DNA from: Chrysaora quinquecirrha
Taxonomy: Eukaryota; Cnidaria; Scyphozoa; Semaeostomeae; Pelagiidae
NCBI GenBank assembly: GCA_014526335.1
Contig: JACTAT010000049.1
Span: 2,416,258-2,480,257 of the forward strand
Reading direction: 5' to 3'
DNA: 64,000 nt
Part shown: in pieces, positions 11,268 through 20,004 of the stretch
Layout of the letters: every line of letters starts with the position of its first letter
Numbering within the stretch: the first letter of the stretch is position 1
Made by a program: the position numbers and the translations under genes
The notes under the pieces: generated by a model
Told to the model about the DNA's origin: nothing
The model's database searches: none
The model's input: the letters and a program-made list of their open reading frames with translations, nothing else

Positions 11268-12103
11268 ATGAAGAGATCACACAAGGAAGAAAGCTCAGCT
11301 GGTAATTATAGCAAGCGAAGAAAAATTGCTTGTGATGTAGGTGGGAAATTGTTTGACAGAATGTTAAATCTCACATCACATAAGCAAACAGTACATGACA
11401 TACACCCACAAATGGCAGAACAAGATAAATTATTCATTGAAGGTAAGAACATGAACAACATCAAAAAGAAAGCATTCAGGATATATACCGAAGAAGAAGA
11501 TATTAAAGACTGGTCAAGAATCACACAACATGCCATTCGGGAAATTAAAGAAGAATCGCCAGGCCACAAACAGGGGATAAAGTATTATATCACTATCTAT
11601 GCAGAATTTAAGAAGTATGGTGATAAGCTTACAGAACCACCACCCACATTCAGAATACCATGCAGTAGCATCTATGATCTGAGTATGCTGTTGTTGGAGA
11701 TTATGTAGTTGAAGCTATCAACATACTACGAGACAAGGTCAATGAATTCTTGGAGAATGGAAGTGTTGGATATTTACAAGGTTTACCAAACTACAATTGA
11801 AGATGCTTGATTATGAAGCAATCCGTGGTGGAAAGTATTTACATCTACCTATGTATATTAAAAACAAGCAAGCCGTCATCAATGTACAGAACAAAGATGA
11901 TAAATGCTTCATCTGGGCAATTCTATCCGCTCTACATCCACAACCAACGCATGTGGAGAGACTTACCAAAGTATCAACCATACTTGGGTGAACTTAACTG
12001 TGAAGGATTGACATATCCAGTAAAAGCATCACATAAAAAGATGATTGAAACATTTGAAATAAATAAAAATTTTTCACTCAACATCTATTTAGAATATATA
12101 TAA
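11268..12103 (+). pseudogene. Amino-terminal part of a second Polinton-type PolB-family protein
   Basis: The ATG at 11268 opens a 146-codon frame. It begins with a basic stretch, then a degenerate C2H2 finger (CDVGGKLFDRM, SHKQTVH), then a charged region. After frame changes at about 11670 and 11780, three blocks follow: NILRDKVNEFLENGS, then YEAIRGGKYLHLPMYI, then VINVQNKDDKCFIWAIL. The last ones resemble the conserved amino-terminal module seen in cnidarian proteins that continue into a Polinton/adintovirus-like DNA polymerase B. A further piece (YLGELNCEGLTYPV) ends at a TAA at 12101-12103. No polymerase catalytic motifs follow, so the copy is truncated. The family call rests on recalled motif wording and should be tested by profile search. 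Confidence 0.45.
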
Positions 12104-12330
12104 AATATACATTCATCACACTGTGCATGCGCAGTAGCCATTTTAATGATGATAATAGCTGGAGACTTGAAAATTGGTACAGATAACAAGTCAATGATTG
12201 AGATTTAAAATGTGTATCTAAAATAAATATTCATCAAACTGCACATGCACAGTGGTCATTTTAGTTACGATAAGAGCTAGAGGTCTGGAACCTAGTTTTT
12301 TGGAAAAAAAAATGATAATGTTCCAAATCA
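12104..12330. repeat. Tandem duplication containing CATGCGCAGT motif
   Basis: Two diverged copies of roughly 100 bp share ATTCATCA-ACTG-GCATG-GCAGT, then CATTTTA, then GATAA-AGCTGGAG. They start near 12108 and 12226. A third GTGCGTGTGCAGT-like match occurs near 12345. Possibly the 3' untranslated or terminal region of the preceding element. Confidence 0.5.
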
Positions 12331-12599
12331 AATTTTTAGAATTGTGCGTGTGCAGTTGGGATCTCTGTAATAGGTTTGGCTTATTATATTATTATATTAT
12401 TTGTACGCAAAAGTATTATCTAGGCTTATGCAATTCATTGTTCATATATAGACAGTAGCGATTGATTCACAGCCTTGTTTTGGAGAATGAACACATGAAA
12501 ACGAGACTATTTTCTAACAGTACATTAATGAACAAAGCATGGTTATATCCTGCTATATGGAAATAGTACTATTAGTACTGAGTACTATTATATACAACT

Positions 12600-12870
12600 T
12601 CATTGACAGCAGCATCCTCAGAGCTTCCTCTTTCTTCTTCATCATTCTTTGCTTGACGAACGATCAGATATTTTCTTTTCCCTAATAGCACAATCTAAGG
12701 CCTCTTGCATATCCATACCATCTTCCTTCTATGCTTTTTGCATCGTTGCTATGACTGCAGTCACAACAACATCATTTTCAATTCCATTCTCCAAGAATTC
12801 ATCGACCTTATCTCGTAGTATGTTGATAGCTTCAACTACATAATCTCCAACATCAGCATACTCAGATCAT
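12600..12870 (-). pseudogene. Inverted partial duplicate of the 11.7-kb coding segment
   Basis: On minus, 12870-12783 repeats 11674-11761 with 85 of 88 identical bases and preserves the frame containing GDYVVEAINILRDKV. It then diverges into a different coding text (ENDVVVTAVIATMQK, then an acidic segment ending near 12640), interrupted by one TAG. So the two genes share a module but have different continuations. Confidence 0.6.
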
Positions 12871-13465
12871 GGTTGGCACTATTACGTGGTAGATTTATGC
12901 ACATGTGTGACATATTCCAAAATATTTGATTCGAGGCTACATGACGACAAGTAACAAAAAGACGACTAAGGAGGATTACAGATACCGATAATAGAGATAA
13001 TATAATAGTAAATGATTGGTAGCAGCCACAGACTCAACTTGGAGTTCAGCAAAGGAAGTGGCAATGACGAAGCAGGTTTGTTGATTTAAAGCCAGCAGAA
13101 AAACACACAGGAATGATCAGAAGGTAGGTCCTTTTTTAACTATATATTAATACATGCTGACCTCCTACATAAAGACTGGATATCTCTTATCAAACCAACA
13201 GTACATGCCATATATACCTATAGGCCAGCCCAGTACAGCAGCCTGTCTATAGCCTCTCAGCTCCCGTGCTAAAACTAACCCTCCTTCGACTTGTCGGTAA
13301 GTCAAATATTAGATAACAAACTTATGATAAATTACTAAATACTATACTGCTTTTTCTTAGGCACTAAAGCCAAAAAAAAACATTAAAAAATGGGTTTATA
13401 ATATATGAAAGCATGAAATATGAATATACACATAAAAAGAGATTCCTCAAGTCAATAACATTTGT
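12871..13465. other. AT-rich spacer
   Basis: No coding or structural signal was recognised. Confidence 0.4.
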
Positions 13466-15000
13466 TCATTCTTCACACCTTCTACATACAAAAGGCTCAT
13501 CAATAACTAAGGCAGCAGCTTGATTCACAGTTAGTTTGATGCACCTCTGTGCCTCTTCATGATGGTACAAGTTATTGCACATGGAACAGCTGATCAGTTC
13601 AGCTCCTGGAATGTGCATATTACAGACACAATATATACTAATTATGTAGTGACTTCTTTTGCTGTTTCCATTTCTTTGAGAGTTGGGAAAAATCTCTATC
13701 CTCTTTTGCTCCAGGCATTTGAGAAGATGTTGTCTCATTCTGCTCTGAATCCAAGAAAAAGAGCATGGATCTGTTCCACTTGCTAAAGCCATGGCATTTG
13801 CAATACAGAACAAACCACAGTCCCAAGCTCATTTTTGTAGATGTGGACAAGTTGTTATTGAATTGAAGCCACCAATGTCTGGACAATGTTGTTGAATAAG
13901 ACACTGGGCAGCATCTATGTGATTATCTGTCAGCCACTCAAGCTTATTTGATAAAATTTCTTGGTCACTGGATTACAAACTGACTTTGTCAATTGTAACC
14001 CAAACATCATCTTGAAGATTTATATATTGGTAGTTGTCTACACTAATAACTTCATGCTGTTTCTTACTTCCAAGTTTCATTCCACTGGTAAGTGTTTTTT
14101 GCTCTTAGTCAAAAATATTCAATTTCATCTTCCTTTGCTCTGCTGCTGTCCCCACCCGTTTATGAAACCAGCTTTTTTCTCTTTTTTTAGGCAGCTGCTG
14201 AGATGAGAACCTTTGATATCGGTATTTGGATTTCAGCAGTGATTTTGTTGGTGACAAAGATTTGTCTTTGAGACGCAGGTTATTTTCTTTGGGGGTCTGT
14301 TTCCTGGTGTAAACCAAAATTCCTTTAATTTTATCAAGAGCTGTGCACAAAACAGCATGATCCTTTACCACATAGAGTTCTTCGTGTAAGTTCGTTAATA
14401 CTTTGATGCATTCCCTCCTTACATTTCGCTTTCTTGTTTACAGTTGCACTGGAGGCAGATTAAAAGAATCATCGGGAATATCGTTGGGCAGATCATCAGG
14501 GAAACCATCATTCATGTCTTCTCTCTTGGTTGGATTGGTATCTTTCTCGTTGGTTTGCTTCAATGGTTTCTCAACACTGTCACTTGGTTATTGCAAAATA
14601 ACTGAATCCAAGGTGAAAAGTGGGTGATTGCCAAAGCTTGAACCCAATGACTCCCAACCAAGTTCTTCTTGCTGCACAACTGCACAGATATGCTTAGAAG
14701 GAAGTTTCTTACACAAGGAAGTAATCTGTACATCGGCATGATGGAAGAGAGGTTTCTGAGCCAAGCCATACCTGATATTTTTCTGGCCCACTGAAAACAG
14801 TAAACAGTCTTGGTGACAATTTTTTGATGTTCCTCAGACTGGCAGCAGAGCCAATCCCCTTCATGATATGCATCACCAAACTCTTAGGTCTTTTTTGCAG
14901 ATACTCAGGTACACACTTGTTATACCTTTTGTATTCTTGACTGCATTTGATGTTAAGTTCCTTGTACCTGAAATTCAAAAGAATATGATGAACAAATTGT
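13466..15000 (-). pseudogene. SWIM-finger / Ulp1-like protease / PHD-like transposon protein
   Basis: Reading downward on minus, 14978-14709 encodes a block ending SLPSCRCTDYF, the CxC half of a SWIM zinc finger. A frame change then gives LPSKHICAVVQQEE, the CxH half with its cysteine position altered. A linker rich in Lys/Pro follows (14650-14105). A segment with KLEWLTDNHIDAAQ then leads to CGLFCIANAMALASG (the last visible part of a C48/Ulp1-type cysteine protease fold; DCG supplies the catalytic Cys region). The protein ends in a PHD-like finger (YCVCNMH, CSMCNNLYHHE, CRRCEE) at a stop at 13466-13468. SWIM fingers plus C48 proteases are known from MULE-type transposases. A TAA near 13990, a TAG near 13838 and the SWIM frameshift show it is broken. 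The main MULE catalytic core is not seen. Confidence 0.5.
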
Positions 15001-15165
15001 CAAAAATGTCATTTACATACTTGCATACATTGAGCAAATGATCACATGCATACATGAGGTCAATGAAAATGGTATTTGGCTCCCTAATCGTCCAGGTTCC
15101 AATTCCATGTATTTTGGTATGGCAATTGTGGAGAAATCTTTCCTAGTGATCTTACTTCCATTCAG

Positions 15166-15288
<123 letters not shown>

Positions 15289-15330
15289 CATCACAAGTGG
15301 GCTACCACAATTGCTATAATTGCCTTGACT

Positions 15331-15403
15331 TGGATTCGAACCAGTGACCTTCTGGACAACAAGCCAGGTGACTACTCCAATGCACTAAACAGTGCAATGA
15401 AGT
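15331..15403 (-). repeat. tRNA-derived SINE-like sequence
   Basis: On minus the stretch reads like a tRNA body. A D-arm/box A-like TAGTGCATTGGAGTAGT is followed by a CTGG...CCAG anticodon-stem-like pair and the box B-like GGTTCGAATCC. There is no clean acceptor stem, so it is probably a tRNA-derived SINE or pseudogene. Confidence 0.4.
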
Positions 15404-15463
15404 AGCCAGCCTAACTCGAGGTCCTTCCAGCCACAGGTCTCCTCCACAGCCAAGGTGTTTCTT

Positions 15464-15527
15464 TGTGTTTCGGCTTAAAGCCTTCATCAGAGCATAGAAC
15501 ATACAGTGAACTGAACATATGCTAATA
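15464..15527 (-). ncRNA. Hammerhead-ribozyme-like core (Penelope-associated)
   Basis: The minus strand carries CTGATGA, then a short GGC/GCC stem, then GAAAC, the two conserved cores of a hammerhead ribozyme separated by stem II. Directly upstream, AGCATA and TATGCT can pair as stem I. Penelope-like elements are known to carry hammerhead motifs, and a Penelope coding fragment begins about 120 bp away (on the opposite strand). A convincing stem III and cleavage triplet were not found, since the adjacent sequence is AT repeat. Confidence 0.45.
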
Positions 15528-15639
15528 TATATATATAGGAAAATCGATAAAGTCACCCGATACGTATCGCACTAAGAATTTTTAAAAACTTGCGTTAAGG
15601 ATAAATTGATCCCTACTAATTTCAGAATAGAGCTGATCC

Positions 15640-16090
15640 TTCAATTGGAAATCACGACGAAGCATTCTTGTCCACCTGGTATGATAAAATTCAAAAATTT
15701 TCATTATCAAATTACAAACCAACAATTTTACAAGTATTAAAAGAAATATATACTTCATTAACACACCAAAACATAGACGCTACTATCCAAACCTTCGAAA
15801 TAGCTATTAAACAGGACACTAAAAACCACTATAAGCAACATTTATCTAAAGACAATCTTACCAAAAAACAACGCGAAGCCCTTAAGACTTTGATGCAAAG
15901 GGAAGACTTGATTGTAACCAGAGCAGATAAAGGTGGTGCTACCGTTATCTTGGGTATTGAAGAATATCTCACAGAAGCTAATAGCCAATTAAACAATACA
16001 GAATTTTATCAAGAACTCTTAACTGACCCCTTTGAAGATTATCAAAAGATAGTAATAAATTCACTAGCAGATATGGATCATTTCTGTTAA
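15640..16090 (+). mobile_element. Penelope-like element, amino-terminal RT fragment
   Basis: A frame from about 15668 encodes the region upstream of Penelope RT motifs. The NLTKKQREALKTL helix is followed by LIVTRADKGGATVILG, the diagnostic ADKGGA strand, and then the QLNNTEFYQEL block. The frame ends at a TAA at 16088-16090 right after DMDHFC, so the palm domain is absent. The TTG at 15668 is not a convincing start; the ORF is probably truncated at both ends. Confidence 0.65.
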
Positions 16091-16415
16091 AGATCAGTCC
16101 ATATCCCAGGACTTATTCCACTTAACCTAAATTTAATATTCTCCAACTGTTTACTTTTTTCATATTCGGCAATGTTTCATTTAGCTTTTTTTTTCATTTT
16201 TCTTCCTATCTTTTTTCTGGTAACAATTACAGCGCTAGTAGAAGAGCGTGCCATAATTGTAAAACACAACAAAAAAATTAGAAAATTTTATCTTGTCTTC
16301 TCGTGTTATTATTAATAAGCACTTATATACTAAAAGATATAAAAAGATATAAAAATTAAAACAAAGTCTTTTCCAAAATAATAGTTTATTAATCATCAAT
16401 GCCTTCTCTTTCATC
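16091..16415. other. AT-rich non-coding stretch at the left edge of the PolB block
   Basis: No coding text was seen. No terminal inverted repeat matching the sequence right of PolB (23446-23590) could be found by eye. Confidence 0.4.
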
Positions 16416-17586
16416 CTAACTCGATTCTAACACCTTTTTTTTAAAAGTCTTCTTAGCTTTCATTATAGCTTTTCTTTTCAGCGACTTATTCGGTTCAATG
16501 ATAACCTCATGCTCGCTATCTCCATTCACATCTTCACCGTCTTCTTTTCCTGCAGTTTCTCCAACACCATTTTCAGCTAATTCATCAATAGTTGCAGTGA
16601 CTTTCTTCGAAAAAGACAATGTATTTCTCGGTAAAGCTTTTGCAGAACCAATAGCTGGCAAGCTAGTTTTCTCAAGAAACCATTCCGCCCAAGATTGAGC
16701 AGGCAAATTGTTTAAATGTCCTGGAAACATGCCTATAAAAAGAATAAAAAAAGTTGTTAGTTTAATGTCGCGTCATAACAAAATGAATATCATTTTTTTT
16801 TTAATTATAATTATTACCTTGGACATATTTCTCTGCAGACGAGGCTTCTTCGACAAGACCTTCACTGTTTATCATAAGTGGCTTAGTATCTTTTAGTGTT
16901 GGAAAATATTTGTAAAGATTACCATCTGATCCATCCAATTTCGTTCCCCATAACCATTCATTGAACGCGTCTTATTCAGCCACATTGAGATTCATGGTTT
17001 TACTATCTATCAAAGCACCACTTGTCTGATTTACTCGTTTTATCAAACAAGCTATACTGAAAGTATGCTTCTCTGCGTTGCTGTGGAAAAAAAAGTCTAC
17101 TACATCTTTGTATTTTTAATTGTCAGGATAACTGAATTCCTGCGTCGAACCTTTTGTGGCCAGTTTTTTGCCTGGGTACCATTTCTGCTTTCTCATGAAT
17201 TCCAATGTTGAAAGTATTTCTTTTTTATTTCCCACAGCCAATTTTTCTTCTAGACCAAAATCGCTGTATTTTCCTCTAAAGTCATTGATATGGTTGAGCA
17301 ATGTCTGCAGCTTTTTCTTGGATATTGAAATAATCTTACTTGAATCTTTATCGTCATATTTATCACCATACTCTCGTGGGTCATAATCTTCTGGCTTTAA
17401 TTTGAAAGCAAAGCATAACTTTTCTTTGTCTAACCTCAATTCTGGCTCTCTTCCATCCTTCCATTTTGTATTGTGTTTTACTACCACCACTTTCAAAACT
17501 TCCAAAGTTTTTTCATCGCTACCCTGTACTGTACTCAAAACATAGCCAGCAGGCGGCGAAACATATGTAAGACTATCATCGCTCAT
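16416..17586 (-). pseudogene. Polinton-block gene A, unknown protein with one intron
   Basis: An ATG at 17584-17586 starts a coding frame (MSDDSLTYVSPPAGYV) that runs to 16818. An 85-bp interval bounded by GTAATA and TTTATAG follows (16817-16733, phase 1). The frame then continues from 16732 to a TAG at 16416-16418. The joined length is about 361 codons. Two in-frame TAA codons (17116-17118 and 16972-16974) interrupt it. The reading is otherwise open in a single frame, so it is one gene with nonsense lesions rather than several small ones. The middle has a KLKPEDYDPREYGDK region and the carboxyl end is acidic, then very Lys-rich (KRKAIMKAKKTFKKK), suggesting nucleic-acid contact. No family was recognised. 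Divergent from gene B. Confidence 0.55.
16733..16817 (-). other. Putative 85-bp intron in gene A
   Basis: On minus it begins GTAATAATTA after CAAG, ends in a T-rich tract and TATAG, and is AT-rich with stops in all frames. Removing it keeps the frame open across the junction. It is the same length as the PolB intron. Confidence 0.6.
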
Positions 17587-17830
17587 CTTGCAAGTTTTCT
17601 GTTTTGCTTGTTACTTTCCTACATCAAAGATGTGAATAAAAATGAAATGGTGTTAGCGCTTTTTATACTTTTATATGGCTATTGTTCTATTTGATAAGTA
17701 AATGACAGCTGTCAATCAAAGTCAATAATATAGTATATATAAATCTTATTAATAAAAAAAGTTCATTATAGAATTAATATTCTTCTTTAAAGAAAGAAGG
17801 TCTGTTTCTCTTTGTTTTTATTAAAGCAAA
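17587..17830. promoter_or_regulatory. Divergent promoter between genes A and B
   Basis: A TATATATAAA lies at 17734-17743, about 90 bp before the gene B ATG. On the minus strand TATAAAA-type sequences (plus 17657-17678) lie about 75-90 bp before the gene A ATG. The two outward-facing TATA elements share one 244-bp gap, a viral-style arrangement. Confidence 0.5.
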
Positions 17831-18457
17831 ATGGCTTTATATGCTAATAGTGAGTTAAATAAGAATATGGAAATAACCAAAGTATGTTTCGAATTGCTTG
17901 ATATGTATTGAGTATTAGAAAGGAGAAATTTTCTTCTCTGGAGATATCAAATGATTCCAGAGTTTGCAGTTACAATTGATCCAGAAATTATGTCAATATC
18001 TGATCATATAAAAGATGCTTATAAGCGCTACAACAATCTGAAGAAAGATTTAAAGAAAGAAGGTTACATCTATCTTTCAAAAGATGTGAATAAAAAGCAA
18101 TTACGCGCTGCTAAAAATCAAGCTTCCATGAGGCATATTCGCAAGGCTCATGCTATTCATTCAATTGCTTTGTCAAAAAAAAGAAATTTGCTGCCAGTCT
18201 TTAATCAAGTAGCAGAGCCAGCAATGAATTCAAGTCTTCAAGAAAATCAAGAACAAGAAGAAGAAGAGCAAAATCAACAGCAGCAGCGACAAGGCTACCA
18301 TCCCTATCAAGATCATGAATATTTTCTGTCGAATCAAGATTTTGAGCAGCAGTTCTATGAAGATAATGAAAATGAAAGAAGACAATATGATATTGATAAT
18401 TATGACGATTTATTTAATAATCATGAACTTCTAAGTGAACAATATTATTATGATTAA
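17831..18457 (+). pseudogene. Polinton-block gene B, Gln/Glu/Tyr-rich protein
   Basis: An ATG at 17831 opens a frame that is interrupted once, by TGA at codon 27 (17909-17911), and then stays open to TAA at 18455-18457. Total length is 208 codons. An internal ATG at 17951 would give an intact 168-residue product if re-initiation occurs. The first half is basic with an amphipathic pattern (DHIKDAYKRYNNLKKDLKKEG). The carboxyl half is disordered and rich in Q, E, N, D and Y, ending EQYYYD. No known domain was recognised. A TATA box lies 90 bp upstream, and the stop is 49 bp from the convergent stop of gene C. Possibly a scaffold or regulatory protein, but that is inference from composition only. 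Confidence 0.55.
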
Positions 18458-18506
18458 CTAGTAAAATGAATTATAGCTACAGTATTAGTGTCAATGACCT
18501 TTTTTT

Positions 18507-19370
18507 TTAATAGAGTTCATTATCTTCATCATCATCAGCATAGTTATCATTAATAATGTTTCTTTCATTTTCAAGATAGTAAATGTAGTAAAAAAAACTT
18601 GACTTCATGCTAGTTGAAGATATTGTTTCTGGTAGATGCATTGGATGAATCTTAATAACTTTGAAAGAAATCGAAGCTGGAGTTGTAGCTGTTTCTTCTC
18701 TCTTTGTAAATTCAGAAAAGAAATAACCATCACTTTCATCAAGATGACGTGGAAAGACAAGTTGACCGACATTATAATTCAACATAGGTCGGGTTAACAT
18801 ATAGTTTGCAGTCGCTTGTAAAAGCTCTCCATATCCAATTTGAGCATATGACGATAAACTAAGCTTCTGGAATTCATTTCTTAGCGTTGTGTGTTTTTGT
18901 TTAAGTTTTAAATCGACGCGCCTTTCCCATTGCTCTCGCACAGTCATATTCTCTTTATAGTACAAATTCATAAAGCCTTTTTTTTCTATTTTATAATGAA
19001 GAGCTTCATATTCTAATTCTTTTCGAAGCAAATCTTGACCTGCTTTTAAATTAAAAAAAGGCATGGTATAATTCATCATCTTCAGATATAATGTTTTTAT
19101 CTCATTAAAGACATCCTGGATTTGGCGGTTCAAAATAAATTCTTCAGCCGATAACAATTCAGTATCCTCTTGATACTTCTCTTTTCTATTCAAAATCAAA
19201 AACAATTGATCTCATTGAAGGTAAGCGCCAATTTGCTAGACTTTCAACATTATCATCATCATCATCATCATCATGATGTCCGTTTTCAAAATGATCATTT
19301 TCAATATCATTATCATCATCGTCATCATCACTATCGCTTCTTACTCTATATTTACATATGCGAATGATCT
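18507..19370 (-). CDS. Polinton-block gene C, unknown protein with acidic head
   Basis: A long minus-strand frame from about 19205 to TAA at 18507-18509 (about 232 codons) is uninterrupted. It contains helical charged segments (FNEIKTLYLKMMNYTMPFF, REQWERRVDLKLKQKH), then YNVGQLVFPRHLDESDGYFF and a strongly acidic end (ADDDEDNELY). Upstream, in another frame (about 19206-19370), lies an acidic Asp/His-rich stretch encoded by the CAT repeat (visible on plus at 19250-19330). It leads through LANWRLPSMRSIVFDFE to a TAG. The real gene probably begins there and a frameshift near 19195 joins the parts. No good ATG opens the long frame except internal ones. No family was recognised. Confidence 0.45.
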
Positions 19371-19485
19371 TATAAAAAAAGGACTCATAAAAAAGAAATA
19401 AGTCTTTTTTTATGAATTAGTTGAGTTAATAAAAAAGACCAGATGACAGAGCTTATAATTATTATTGCATGAAAATTTAAAAATA
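19371..19485 (+). promoter_or_regulatory. Leader/promoter of gene D
   Basis: TATAAAAAAA at 19371-19380 lies about 110 bp before the gene D ATG. A hairpin-like pair (AAAAAAAGGACT and AAGTCTTTTTTT) follows at about 19374-19412. Confidence 0.35.
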
Positions 19486-19920
19486 ATGGCTTTTTTACCA
19501 GCAAGCTTTGTAGCTTCTATGCTGATTGATGATAAGTTAAGGGATGATGGGGGAAAAGAAGTAGATGATATGATGGAAGAAGGCTATAAATTTAAAGGGC
19601 GGCTTTTTAAGCGTCATTTATTTAAGATGGGTTCGGCATTAGCACGAGCGGCGGTAAGAGCTGGTGTTCAGCAGGCAGTACGAAAAGGCGGACAGATTGC
19701 CGCTAGAAATTTAACTAAAAAAACCTTAAAAAAGATAGCAATAAAAGGCGCAAAGACTGCTGCAAAAGCTGGAGTAGCAGCTGGATTGGGATTTGCTGGC
19801 GACGCAGCATTGAAAAAAATAAATGGTAAAGGCTATAGTAGAGCACGTCAAGGTATCAAAAAGAAAAGGAGGAAGAAAAACACTAAAAAAAGAGACTATG
19901 TTAATATGATAATAAATTAA
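19486..19920 (+). CDS. Polinton-block gene D, small basic Ala/Gly/Lys-rich protein
   Basis: The ATG at 19486 (preferred over an upstream TTG frame extension) starts a 144-codon intact frame ending in TAA at 19918-19920. The first 35 residues are hydrophobic then acidic (MAFLPASFVASMLIDDKL). The middle is a long run of Ala/Arg/Lys helices (SALARAAVRAGVQQAVRKGG). A small Gly/Ala hydrophobic patch (AGVAAGLGFAGDAAL) follows, then a highly basic tail (IKKKRRKKNTKKR). This composition resembles small DNA-condensing core or membrane-active minor capsid proteins of Polintons, adintoviruses and adenoviruses, but no specific homology can be claimed. It is the only gene of the block without a visible lesion. 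It ends 84 bp from the PolB stop. Confidence 0.55.
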   Translation: MAFLPASFVASMLIDDKLRDDGGKEVDDMMEEGYKFKGRLFKRHLFKMGSALARAAVRAGVQQAVRKGGQIAARNLTKKTLKKIAIKGAKTAAKAGVAAGLGFAGDAALKKINGKGYSRARQGIKKKRRKKNTKKRDYVNMIIN

Positions 19921-20004
19921 TATGTAGAAATATATTTCATTATCTATTAAATAGACAAAAGTATAAAAAAAGTATTCTATTTCTATTTTTCTTCTTTCAT
20001 TAGT

